Below are positions 1 to 6,564 of a DNA stretch of 7,470 nucleotides, piece by piece. The position numbers and the translations under genes were made by a program. The DNA lies in NCBI GenBank assembly GCA_003230965.1, contig QIHL01000070.1, forward strand, positions 1-7,470, in the 5' to 3' direction. The notes beneath the pieces were generated by a model, which ran no database searches, was not told the origin of the DNA, and saw only the letters and a program-made list of their open reading frames with translations. This DNA is from Candidatus Magasanikiibacteriota bacterium (GTDB lineage Bacteria > Patescibacteriota > Patescibacteriia > Magasanikbacterales > UBA922). The number at the start of each line of letters is the position of its first letter. Within the stretch, counting starts at the first letter, position 1.

Positions 1-902
1 TATTTTTTAATTTTTTTCCAAGAAAATTGTTGCATATAATCAATGGCAGCTCCAAGTCCAATCATTTCTGCAATCGGTGGCGTACCAGCTTCAAATTTAT
101 GAGGTATATCTTTCCATGTTGCCATTTCATAACTAACCGCATCAATCATATCTCCACCAAATATCCATGGTTCAAGTGTACTCAAAAAATCTGTTCTACC
201 ATAGACAATTCCAATACCTGTTGGCCCATACAATTTATGTCCAGAAAATACAAGCGCATCACAACCAAGTTGTTTTACATCAATTGCTTGATGAACAATT
301 GCCTGCGAAGCATCAAGAATACTCACTGCCCCGACTGCTCTAGTTCGTTTAACAATCGGACGCACGTCAACCATAGTCCCTAGTGCATTTGACTGCATAG
401 TTATACTCACAACTTTTGTTCGTTCGTCAATAAGTGATTCTAGATTGGATAAATCAAGTTCTGTATTTTCTTTTAACTCAATAAATCTCAATTCACATCC
501 TATTTTTTTTACAATTTGTTGCCAAGGAATTAAATTAGCATGATGCTCAAGTTGAGACAAAACAATATTTTCTCCACTCTTTATACTTTTAGACAATGAC
601 AAAGCAAGCCCATTTAGTCCTGCTGTTGCACTTGATGTAACAATAATTTCTTTAGGCTTTGCATTTAAAAACATTGCAACTTTTTTTCTAGCGTATTCAA
701 ATGCATTCGTGGCTTCATCACTCAACGTATACAATCCACGATGAATATTCACGCCATAACTTGTATAATATTCATTCATTGCATCCAAAACAATCTGCGG
801 TACCAACGCTGTCGCTGCACTATCAAGATACACCAAATTTGGATGTTTTTTAAAAATTGGAAAATCTTTTTTTGTATTTGCTATTAACGCATCCATAAAC
901 AT
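1..902 (-). CDS. sufS: SufS-type cysteine desulfurase (group II), 3' end outside the window
   Basis: PLP-dependent enzyme that takes sulfur from L-cysteine as a persulfide for Fe-S cluster assembly on SufB/SufD. About 300 codons are visible and stay open to the window edge, against about 400 for the family. Seen from the first Met: LDSAAT near residue 26, NIHRGLYTLSDEAT (52-65), the cofactor-stacking EHHAN (119-123), D197 and Q200 in LDASQ, the Schiff-base lysine K223 in FSGHKLYGPTGIG, and FEAGTP (270-275). These are group II SufS hallmarks. The catalytic cysteine loop lies beyond the edge and cannot be checked. The usual RGTTEAIN segment reads SSATAGLN (90-97), a local divergence. The first ATG (902-900) overlaps the sufD TGA as TGATG, so translation is probably coupled; a second in-frame ATG (896) gives a start two codons later. 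It is the last visible gene of the cluster. Confidence 0.95.
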   Translation of the reverse strand, partial: MFMDALIANTKKDFPIFKKHPNLVYLDSAATALVPQIVLDAMNEYYTSYGVNIHRGLYTLSDEATNAFEYARKKVAMFLNAKPKEIIVTSSATAGLNGLALSLSKSIKSGENIVLSQLEHHANLIPWQQIVKKIGCELRFIELKENTELDLSNLESLIDERTKVVSITMQSNALGTMVDVRPIVKRTRAVGAVSILDASQAIVHQAIDVKQLGCDALVFSGHKLYGPTGIGIVYGRTDFLSTLEPWIFGGDMIDAVSYEMATWKDIPHKFEAGTPPIAEMIGLGAAIDYMQQFSWKKIKK

Positions 903-1960
903 CACTTTAGTTTTTTTATAATTGTACTTTTAATAGATTTCATAAGAGTTTCATCACCAACCAAATCTATTATTTCCATCAAATAGCCTTCAACAATACT
1001 CTGTATCGCAGTATCATTTTCAATACCACGAGACTGAAAATAAAAAAGCGATTCAGTATCAATATTTGCTGTACTTACTGCGTGGCGACACTTTACATCA
1101 TTATTTTCAATCTCCAAATTCGGTATGGAATTAATCTCAGAATCTTTACTCAAAAGCAATGTTTCTTCTCGTTGCTTGCCATCACATGTATAAGATCCAT
1201 GCGGAATACGAATCAAACCGTAATATATACCTTTCGCATGTCCAGACAGTACTCCTTTCACATGCATATCGCTAGTTGTATGAGATGCATTATGTAAAAT
1301 GGTTGTTTTCAAATCAATCAATTGATTATCAATCCCAAAAAATAATCCGTATGTTTCAGCACGAGCGCCTTCGTCTACTAACTCAGTAACAATTGTCTGT
1401 TTTGAAATTGCAGATCCAAGTTCAATATCAATCCAACGGTATATTGCATTCTTGCCAACAAACGCCGTCCGTGCGTGTATAAGAAAACTTTTATCATCAA
1501 CTCGTTGATCAATAATATATTTAACATACGCTCCTTCGCCAACAATCACATCTAGAATCATACCACAATATTCTATATCTTGAATTGACTCAATGATAGT
1601 CACTCGCGCACCTGCCTCTACAATTATTCTAAGATAAATAAGTACGTTCTTTTGTTTATCACCGATATAAATATGAACTGGCTTGTCTACTGTTTTTGGA
1701 ATAAAAAATGTAACAATGTCTGTCGGTTCAATTGCGTTTTGTTTATAAAAGCGAACATCAACAATTTCTTTTCTTTTTTCAACTTTTTGAATCTTCCAAT
1801 TTTTTAATTTTTCTTCACATTCTTTAGTACTTATTTTTTTTACCTTCAAATTATCAACAACGACATTCATATTTCCATGTTCAAATACTCGTGCGTCAAA
1901 ATCAATCGCTGTCATATCAGCAACAATACCAATACCATATTTAAGAATATCTTTATTCAT
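902..1960 (-). CDS. sufD: SufD, Fe-S cluster assembly scaffold partner
   Basis: SufD pairs with SufB and the SufC ATPase in the SUF scaffold and shares the right-handed beta-helix core. The protein has about 352 residues from the ATG at 1960; a GTG at 1972 would add four. Numbered from the GTG, the variable N-terminal part runs to about 110, the beta-helix core covers about 110-300, and the conserved C-terminal segment includes LLLSKDSEINSIPNLEI (272-288), NDVKCRHA (291-298) and LFYFQSRGI (309-317). H297 is the counterpart of the histidine (E. coli SufD His360) proposed to form the cluster assembly site with a SufB cysteine. The motif after it, AVSTANID, departs from the usual GATVGQLD. I prefer the ATG because it sits one base after the sufB TAA (TAATATG), fitting coupled translation; the GTG would overlap sufB by 11 bases. 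The gene ends in TGA, which overlaps the sufS start. Confidence 0.93.
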   Translation of the reverse strand: MNKDILKYGIGIVADMTAIDFDARVFEHGNMNVVVDNLKVKKISTKECEEKLKNWKIQKVEKRKEIVDVRFYKQNAIEPTDIVTFFIPKTVDKPVHIYIGDKQKNVLIYLRIIVEAGARVTIIESIQDIEYCGMILDVIVGEGAYVKYIIDQRVDDKSFLIHARTAFVGKNAIYRWIDIELGSAISKQTIVTELVDEGARAETYGLFFGIDNQLIDLKTTILHNASHTTSDMHVKGVLSGHAKGIYYGLIRIPHGSYTCDGKQREETLLLSKDSEINSIPNLEIENNDVKCRHAVSTANIDTESLFYFQSRGIENDTAIQSIVEGYLMEIIDLVGDETLMKSIKSTIIKKLK

Positions 1961-1961
1961 A

Positions 1962-3371
1962 TTATCCAACACTTGCTTCCATTTCCAATTCTATCAACCG
2001 ATTTAATTCAAGTGCATATTCAAGCGGAAGTGCTTTAATAATTGGTTCAATAAAACCAGAAACTATCAACTGCCTTGCTTGTTCAATTGATAATCCTCTA
2101 CTCTGCAAATAAAAAATTTCTTCGTCGCCAATTTTTCCAACCTGTGCCTCATGTACAATATTCACATTGTCAGTATCAATTTTCATGTATGGATGTGTAT
2201 TGGAAATTGATTCATCATCAATCAACAATGCATTACATTCAACATCAACTTTTGATCGTTCAGCATTTTCTCCAATATAAACATATCCACGATAGGTGCA
2301 CACGCCACCACCACTTGAAATTGATTTTGATCTAATAGTAGACTTTGTATCTGGTGCAACATGAATCACTTTCGCACCAGTGTCTTGATTCTGTCCAGAT
2401 CCGGCAAATGCAACACCAAGAAAATCAGATCTCGCGCCTCGTCCGCGTAAAATTGAACTTGGATAAAGCATGGTTACGCCACTACCCATGTTAGCGTTAA
2501 TCCATTCAATAATTCCGTCTTCATCTACTAAAGCTCGTTTTGTATTTAAATTGTATGTATTCTTTGACCAATTTTCTATGGAATAATATCTCACTCGTGC
2601 ATTTTTGTGTACAAAAATTTCTACGCCACCAGCATGCAACGAATTGATAGTATAACGTGGAGCGCTACAACCTTCTATATATTGTACTTCTGAACCTACA
2701 TCTGCAATTATAAGAGTATGTTCAAATTGTCCACCTGACTGTGCATTCATACGAAAATACGCTTGCAACGGCAAATTTACTTTTACACCTGGAGGAATAT
2801 AAATAAATGTTCCACCAGACCACACTGACGCATGAAGCATACTAAATTTGTGATCATTAACTAGAATACATTGTGTCATGAAATACTTCTTTACCAAATC
2901 TTCATGCTCTCGCAAAGCAACATCCATATTTTCAAATATCACACCTTTTTTTTTCAAATCTTCTTGAATATTGTGATAGATGACATCTGAATCATATTGA
3001 GCACCGACACCTCCCAAATATTTTTTTTCTGCTTCTGGAATACCAAGACGATCAAATGTTTGCCGTATTTCTTTTGGTACATCTTTCCATACATTACTTT
3101 CTTGTGCATCAGGACGAATAAAATAAATAATATCATCCAAATTTAATCCAGATAAATCTGGCCCCCACGTTGGTATCGCTGTATGTTTAAACAATTCAAA
3201 TGCCTGCAATCGTTTCTCAAGCATCCACTTAGGTTCATTTTTCTGTGATGAAATATCCAAAATAACATCTTCTGTAAGTCCAGGACTACTCTTGTATTTA
3301 GAATTATCCACATCTGCTTGTTCATACAAAGCACGATCAATTGTGAAATGAGATTGTTTATTGTCAGACAT
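1962..3371 (-). CDS. sufB: SufB, Fe-S cluster assembly scaffold
   Basis: Core scaffold of the SUF machinery, cytosolic, which accepts sulfur from SufS and builds clusters with SufD and SufC. At 469 aa it is full length for the shorter, non-proteobacterial SufB type. Seen: SSPGLTEDVILDIS (28-41), EPKWM (46-50), LGGVGAQYDSD (119-129), a long conserved block around SVWSGGTFIYIPPGVKVNLP (182-201), GGQFEHTLI (213-221), EGCSAPRY (233-240), GSGQNQDTGAK (324-334), and the C-terminal HEAQVGKIGDEEIFYLQSRG (407-426). C379 in VECNALL corresponds to the cysteine (E. coli Cys405) proposed as the assembly-site ligand; C235 and C358 are further conserved-region cysteines. It follows nifS by 54 bp and abuts sufD, so it is co-transcribed with both. 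Upstream lies only a weak purine stretch (GGAAAG) 11 bases before the ATG. Nothing looks broken. Confidence 0.97.
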   Translation of the reverse strand: MSDNKQSHFTIDRALYEQADVDNSKYKSSPGLTEDVILDISSQKNEPKWMLEKRLQAFELFKHTAIPTWGPDLSGLNLDDIIYFIRPDAQESNVWKDVPKEIRQTFDRLGIPEAEKKYLGGVGAQYDSDVIYHNIQEDLKKKGVIFENMDVALREHEDLVKKYFMTQCILVNDHKFSMLHASVWSGGTFIYIPPGVKVNLPLQAYFRMNAQSGGQFEHTLIIADVGSEVQYIEGCSAPRYTINSLHAGGVEIFVHKNARVRYYSIENWSKNTYNLNTKRALVDEDGIIEWINANMGSGVTMLYPSSILRGRGARSDFLGVAFAGSGQNQDTGAKVIHVAPDTKSTIRSKSISSGGGVCTYRGYVYIGENAERSKVDVECNALLIDDESISNTHPYMKIDTDNVNIVHEAQVGKIGDEEIFYLQSRGLSIEQARQLIVSGFIEPIIKALPLEYALELNRLIELEMEASVG

Positions 3372-3425
3372 AAAATTAAATACTTTCCATTTTTTTTTAC
3401 AAAAAAACTACTTTAACTATATACA

Positions 3426-4628
3426 TCAAACAGTACTCTTTTTACCCATCTCTCTAACTTGTGTAACAATACTCGGCAATTTATTCAATACAAATTCTAT
3501 TTCTCCTTTGCTAGTCTGTGAACCAAGCGTAAATCTAACTGCACTTTCCAAACGTCTTTTTGAAAGATGGCATGCTGACAAAACATGTGATGGTTTATCA
3601 GTATCAGTCGCGCAGGCTGCTCCTGTACTTACGCTGATACCTGCAGCATCAAGATATAAAACTACACTTTCCGCTTCTGCACCAAGAAAAGAAACATTAA
3701 GATTATTTGGTAAACGCATCTCTTTTTCAGGACCATTCAGCACAATGTCAGAAATACTCTTTTGAATTCCTTTCCATAATAAATCACGCAGTTGAGTCAT
3801 ACGTATAATAGACTCTTCTTTCTGCTCAATTGATTTTTTTAATGCTAGCGACATGCCAACAATTTGTGCTGTTGCTTCAGTGCCACTACGCAATCCAAAC
3901 TCTTGCCCACCACCGTACAAAAGAGGTTCAATCTCAATACCACGCCGTTTATATAGCAATCCGATTCCTTTGGGACCAGATATTTTTGCTGCGTTTAACG
4001 AAAGTAAATCTACATGCAATGCTTCCACATGAATTGGAAGTGCTTGGACTACTTGACATGCATCTGTATGAAAAAACGGAAATTGACTCCTCTGTTTCTT
4101 TCGCCATTTCAAAATCATCCGTCCTATATCCGCAATTGGCAAAACTGTACCTATTTCATTATTTGCATACATAATACTCACGAGAATCGTATCATGACGA
4201 AATGCTTTTTGTACATCTGCAACACATATTTGTCCAGTTTTATCCACTGGAACATAACTCACTTCAAAACCATCTCGCTCAAGCGCGTGAATTGGACCAA
4301 GAACTGAATCATGTTCAACTCCAGTAGTAATAATATGTTTCCCATATTTTTGATTTATTCTCGCAACGCCGAGAATAGCTAAATTGTTTGCTTCAGTTCC
4401 ACCACTGGTAAATATAATCGTATCATCAGTTGTAGCCAAAAGCTCAGCGATTAAATGACGAGCTTTGTCAATTACTTTACGCGCTTCTACAGCAGACGCA
4501 TACAAAGCAGATGGATTAGAAAAATTCTCCATTAAAAGTGTTTTCATAACGTCAAAAACAGCTAGATCAAGCGGAGTACCAGCTGCATAATCAAGATACA
4601 CTTGTTTTATTTTTTTCTTAGACAACAT
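3426..4628 (-). CDS. NifS/IscS-type cysteine desulfurase (group I-like)
   Basis: PLP enzyme converting L-cysteine to alanine with persulfide sulfur for Fe-S clusters or thiolated tRNA. It has 400 aa, the usual family length. Seen: LDYAAGTPL (12-20), SGGTEANNLA (75-84), cofactor-stacking H106 in VEHDS, D189 and Q192 in HTDACQ, Schiff-base K215 in LNAAKISGPKGIG, RSGTEATAQIVG (247-258), and catalytic C339 in STGAACATDTDKPSHVL. All catalytic residues are present, so it should be active. The residue before the lysine, normally His in NifS/IscS (SxHK), is Ala, and the upstream Ser position is Asn; both normally contact the cofactor phosphate. It is the first gene of the minus-strand suf cluster and divergent from the reductase. 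It is distinct in type from the SufS at the end of the same cluster. A NifS/IscS/tRNA-thiolation role cannot be told apart from sequence, so no symbol is given. Confidence 0.93.
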   Translation of the reverse strand: MLSKKKIKQVYLDYAAGTPLDLAVFDVMKTLLMENFSNPSALYASAVEARKVIDKARHLIAELLATTDDTIIFTSGGTEANNLAILGVARINQKYGKHIITTGVEHDSVLGPIHALERDGFEVSYVPVDKTGQICVADVQKAFRHDTILVSIMYANNEIGTVLPIADIGRMILKWRKKQRSQFPFFHTDACQVVQALPIHVEALHVDLLSLNAAKISGPKGIGLLYKRRGIEIEPLLYGGGQEFGLRSGTEATAQIVGMSLALKKSIEQKEESIIRMTQLRDLLWKGIQKSISDIVLNGPEKEMRLPNNLNVSFLGAEAESVVLYLDAAGISVSTGAACATDTDKPSHVLSACHLSKRRLESAVRFTLGSQTSKGEIEFVLNKLPSIVTQVREMGKKSTV

Positions 4629-4746
4629 AGACTACACCCATGACAGACACTACAAAATTAGCTTGACCCAATTGTGCTATAAATTGAAATCCATAGTTCA
4701 TCCGTTATTTGCTAATTGTCAATACATTTGATATTATGAAAAACAA

Positions 4747-4775
4747 ACGGCGTATATCTGATATATATACTCCGT
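4747..4775. promoter_or_regulatory. 29-bp imperfect dyad, candidate operator
   Basis: The arms ACGGCGTATAT and ATATACTCCGT are inverted copies with a single C/T mismatch, and the pairing continues partly through the centre at 4761. The outer ACGG/CCGT arms contain G+C in otherwise AT-rich DNA, which makes chance less likely, though the inner part is alternating AT and symmetric by composition. The dyad covers the proposed -35 of the reductase promoter (4758-4763) and lies between the two divergent genes, as expected of a repressor site controlling one or both. No regulator gene is in the window, so the binding protein is unknown. Confidence 0.4.
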
Positions 4776-4786
4776 AAATATATTAT
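4758..4786 (+). promoter_or_regulatory. Candidate sigma70-type promoter of the flavin reductase gene
   Basis: CTGATA (4758-4763; four of six matches to TTGACA) and TATTAT (4781-4786; five of six to TATAAT) are separated by 17 bases, the optimal spacing. Transcription would begin near 4793, leaving a 5' leader of only about eight to ten bases before the ATG at 4802. In AT-rich DNA such matches arise easily, so the spacing and position carry most of the weight. Confidence 0.4.
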
Positions 4787-4801
4787 CTTATCCTAAACAA
4801 T

Positions 4802-5503
4802 ATGTCAACGGACATAAAAGTATCATACACAGCTACATTATTGGATAAAAAATCTATTGCACCAGATGTACTGCAACTTCGGTTTGAAAAACCTAACAAT
4901 TTTGTATTTGAATCAGGCTGTTTTGTTCAATTTCAGATATTACATGAAAATAAAATAGTGCTTAGATCATACTCTATTTCTTCAACCCCAGACAATCCAT
5001 ATCTTGAATTTTGTATTAAATTACTGCCAAATGGAATAGGATCACTGTTTGTCAAACATATACAACTTGGCAATAAACTATCATTTATTGGTCCATACGG
5101 ACATTTTGTAAAAGAAACAAAACCACAACCATCTTTTTTTGTTGCAACTGGTGTGGGACTCGCACCAATAATCAGCATACTTACATCTCATGTGCCAACA
5201 GACACAAGCGGAAAAGAATATATACTACTTTTGGGTATGCGATTTGAAGATGATCTATTCTGGATTGATAGACTTGATGCATTAACAAAATTCTCTCCTT
5301 TTTTTTCTTATTACGTCACACTTTCACGACCAAACATCAACAAGTGGAAAGGTCTTCGCGGTCATGTGACCGAGCATGTCATGCACTATTTTGTAAATCA
5401 TACAGTCTATATTTGTGGTAACCCAAAAATGATTACAGATGTAAGATTAATTCTAATCAAAAATGGTTTAGATCCAAAACGGATTCACTTTGAAATCTTA
5501 TGA
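4802..5503 (+). CDS. Ferredoxin/flavodoxin-NAD(P) reductase-like FAD oxidoreductase
   Basis: A compact 233-aa flavoenzyme of the ferredoxin-NADP reductase superfamily that moves electrons between NAD(P)H and a one-electron carrier. The N-terminal FAD-binding barrel (about 7-105) carries RSYSIS (55-60) for the flavin, GIGSLF (78-83) for the pyrophosphate and GPYGHF (97-102). The C-terminal NAD(P)-binding domain (about 110-233) carries ATGVGLAP (115-122), LLLGMRFEDDLFW (142-154) and CGNPKM (205-210). There is no 2Fe-2S domain and no cysteine cluster, so it is neither a PyrK-type subunit nor a phenol-hydroxylase-type reductase. It ends in EIL without the C-terminal aromatic residue seen in plant-type enzymes. 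No Shine-Dalgarno sequence precedes the ATG. It is divergent from the nifS-suf cluster with a 173-bp shared control region, so a role in supplying electrons for Fe-S assembly is plausible but inferred. The electron partner and NADH/NADPH preference are unknown. Confidence 0.88.
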   Translation: MSTDIKVSYTATLLDKKSIAPDVLQLRFEKPNNFVFESGCFVQFQILHENKIVLRSYSISSTPDNPYLEFCIKLLPNGIGSLFVKHIQLGNKLSFIGPYGHFVKETKPQPSFFVATGVGLAPIISILTSHVPTDTSGKEYILLLGMRFEDDLFWIDRLDALTKFSPFFSYYVTLSRPNINKWKGLRGHVTEHVMHYFVNHTVYICGNPKMITDVRLILIKNGLDPKRIHFEIL

Positions 5504-5509
5504 CAGCTG

Positions 5510-5537
5510 ATAATAATTAGTAATCACTAATTATTAT
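5510..5537. terminator. Perfect 12-bp AT-only hairpin between convergent genes
   Basis: ATAATAATTAGT (5510-5521) is followed by the loop AATC and by its exact reverse complement ACTAATTATTAT (5526-5537). It starts seven bases after the reductase TGA, and its distal arm contains the TAA of the convergent exonuclease gene (5536-5534). The position suits a bidirectional terminator. The stem has two G-C pairs at most and neither side has a clear U-tract, so it is not a textbook intrinsic terminator. Confidence 0.45.
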
Positions 5538-6115
5538 AATGGCAATGTCAAATTTATCCCAGTACTTTGTTGTCCGCTTGCATTCACAGGTTCATGTGGT
5601 GGTTCAAAATTAACAGCAAACGGCTGAATTTCACCTGTAATCATTGGATAATAAAGCATCTTATTCTTTCGCCCAAAATCATAAATTTCTTTTGTTACTT
5701 TTACATCTTGTTCACAATATTTCTTAATCTCATCAAGTTTGCCTTCCTGAAACCATTTTTGTGCTTGCAATCCATCTGCACTTTTTTCAATTTGTAAGGT
5801 CGCCTTTGCAACATCGTTCAACTTAAATCGTTTTCCAACAGACTCTCTTATTACTTTGAGTAAATCAAGATGCGGAAATATAGTAAGGTCTCCTGTATAG
5901 TATCTATTCAAAATTGGTACATCAAATGATTCACTATTGTACCCAATAATACGATCCGCCTTTTCAAAAAAAGGCCACATGTCACCAAGTTCATGTTCTT
6001 CAAACGAACTATATACATTAGTGTCGTAATCATAAATAGATACTACAGTAACCTTCATTGATTGTAGATTGTGAATATCACCAACGGTTTCAATATCAAA
6101 TACAAGTTCAGACAT
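5534..6115 (-). CDS. DEDDy-type 3'-5' exonuclease, RNase H-like fold
   Basis: A single-domain 193-aa nuclease resembling the proofreading domain of family B DNA polymerases and YprB-like RNase H proteins. Seen: ExoI FDIET with D7 and E9, ExoII IIGYNSESFDVPIL with D65 (57-70), a further acidic HLDLL (82-86), and ExoIII YCEQDVKVT with Y133 and D137, the DEDDy signature for two-metal-ion cleavage. No polymerase, helicase or RNA-binding domain is attached. After about residue 165 the tail is rich in Pro, Gln, Ser and Gly and is probably disordered. Its substrate, single-stranded DNA or RNA, cannot be told from sequence. The ATG follows the upstream coiled-coil gene by 29 bp, and those 29 bases are almost all A/T and pyrimidine-rich on the coding strand, with no Shine-Dalgarno sequence. 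The stop codon lies in the hairpin shared with the convergent reductase gene. Confidence 0.85.
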   Translation of the reverse strand: MSELVFDIETVGDIHNLQSMKVTVVSIYDYDTNVYSSFEEHELGDMWPFFEKADRIIGYNSESFDVPILNRYYTGDLTIFPHLDLLKVIRESVGKRFKLNDVAKATLQIEKSADGLQAQKWFQEGKLDEIKKYCEQDVKVTKEIYDFGRKNKMLYYPMITGEIQPFAVNFEPPHEPVNASGQQSTGINLTLPL

Positions 6116-6144
6116 AAAGAAAAATTAAAAAAATATATAAATAA

Positions 6145-6498
6145 CTATTTTGCTTTTTTAAATCTCACAGAAAATACAGGTTCATACTCATTTTCATATT
6201 CATCAATCACTTCAACAGTCTCCCCTTTCATCATTTTTGTCATTGCAATATCACTCATCAATTCCATATCACTTGCAATGTCAATTTTCAAATCCTCCAA
6301 TTCGGTCAATTCATGCGAAAATTGTTCTTTAATCGTATGTTCCAATTGTTTTTTCTTTTCATGTATAGTCTTCAATTTTTCTTGTGTCTCCTGATATTCA
6401 GATGATGATACAAGAGCATCTTTGTACATTTGCTTCATGTCCTTTTGTTTTGACTTATTTTTTTGTATACGGTTAAATATTTCTTGGATGTCTTGCAT
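6145..6498 (-). CDS. Coiled-coil protein of unknown function
   Basis: I do not recognise an established family. The 117-aa product is strongly charged and soluble, with no signal peptide or membrane segment. Residues 1-60 are rich in Lys, Gln and Glu with regular hydrophobic spacing (for example IQEIFNRIQ, LKTIHEKKKQLEHTI), predicting one or two helices that form a coiled coil. A second helix (62-90, ELTELEDLKIDI, then Met-rich ELMSDIAMTKMM) leads to a compact tail, KGETVEVIDEYENEYEPVFS, followed by a basic end RFKKAK; the tail looks like a short beta hairpin. Three acidic/tyrosine residues around 99-106 would be the first to test for conservation. It lies between the transaldolase (66 bp upstream) and the exonuclease (29 bp downstream) on the same strand, so it is probably co-transcribed with the nuclease and may work with it. 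That link is inference only. Confidence 0.75.
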   Translation of the reverse strand: MQDIQEIFNRIQKNKSKQKDMKQMYKDALVSSSEYQETQEKLKTIHEKKKQLEHTIKEQFSHELTELEDLKIDIASDMELMSDIAMTKMMKGETVEVIDEYENEYEPVFSVRFKKAK

Positions 6499-6504
6499 AT
6501 ATAA

Positions 6505-6532
6505 ATAATAAAAAATAACAACAACTAGTAAA
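6505..6532 (-). promoter_or_regulatory. Candidate promoter giving a leaderless coiled-coil gene
   Basis: On the minus strand TTTACT (6532-6527; four of six to TTGACA) and TATTAT (6510-6505; five of six to TATAAT) are 16 bases apart. The -10-like hexamer ends exactly six bases before the ATG at 6498, so transcription would start at or beside the start codon. There is no Shine-Dalgarno sequence. The surrounding 66-bp gap is almost all A/T, so chance is a real possibility. Confidence 0.3.
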
Positions 6533-6564
6533 TAATAGTACTAATCTTAAAACTAATAAACCTT

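Noticed and set aside
27..383. Plus-strand open frame of 118 codons at the left edge
   Set aside because: It lies antisense to the well-supported sufS frame, and its Cys/His/Asn-rich translation has no family features; it is a shadow.
3389..3408. T7/A7-type hairpin and homopolymer tracts before sufB
   Set aside because: A two-base loop cannot form a stable hairpin, and runs of A or T are common throughout the window.
3361..4307. Several plus-strand open frames antisense to nifS
   Set aside because: They are explained by the complementary codons of a strongly conserved cysteine desulfurase and have no recognisable domains.
4717..4722. Perfect TTGACA on the minus strand upstream of nifS as a -35
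   Set aside because: At 17 or 18 bases downstream only GAACTA or AACTAT is found, too poor as a -10 to call a promoter, although the hexamer itself is exact.
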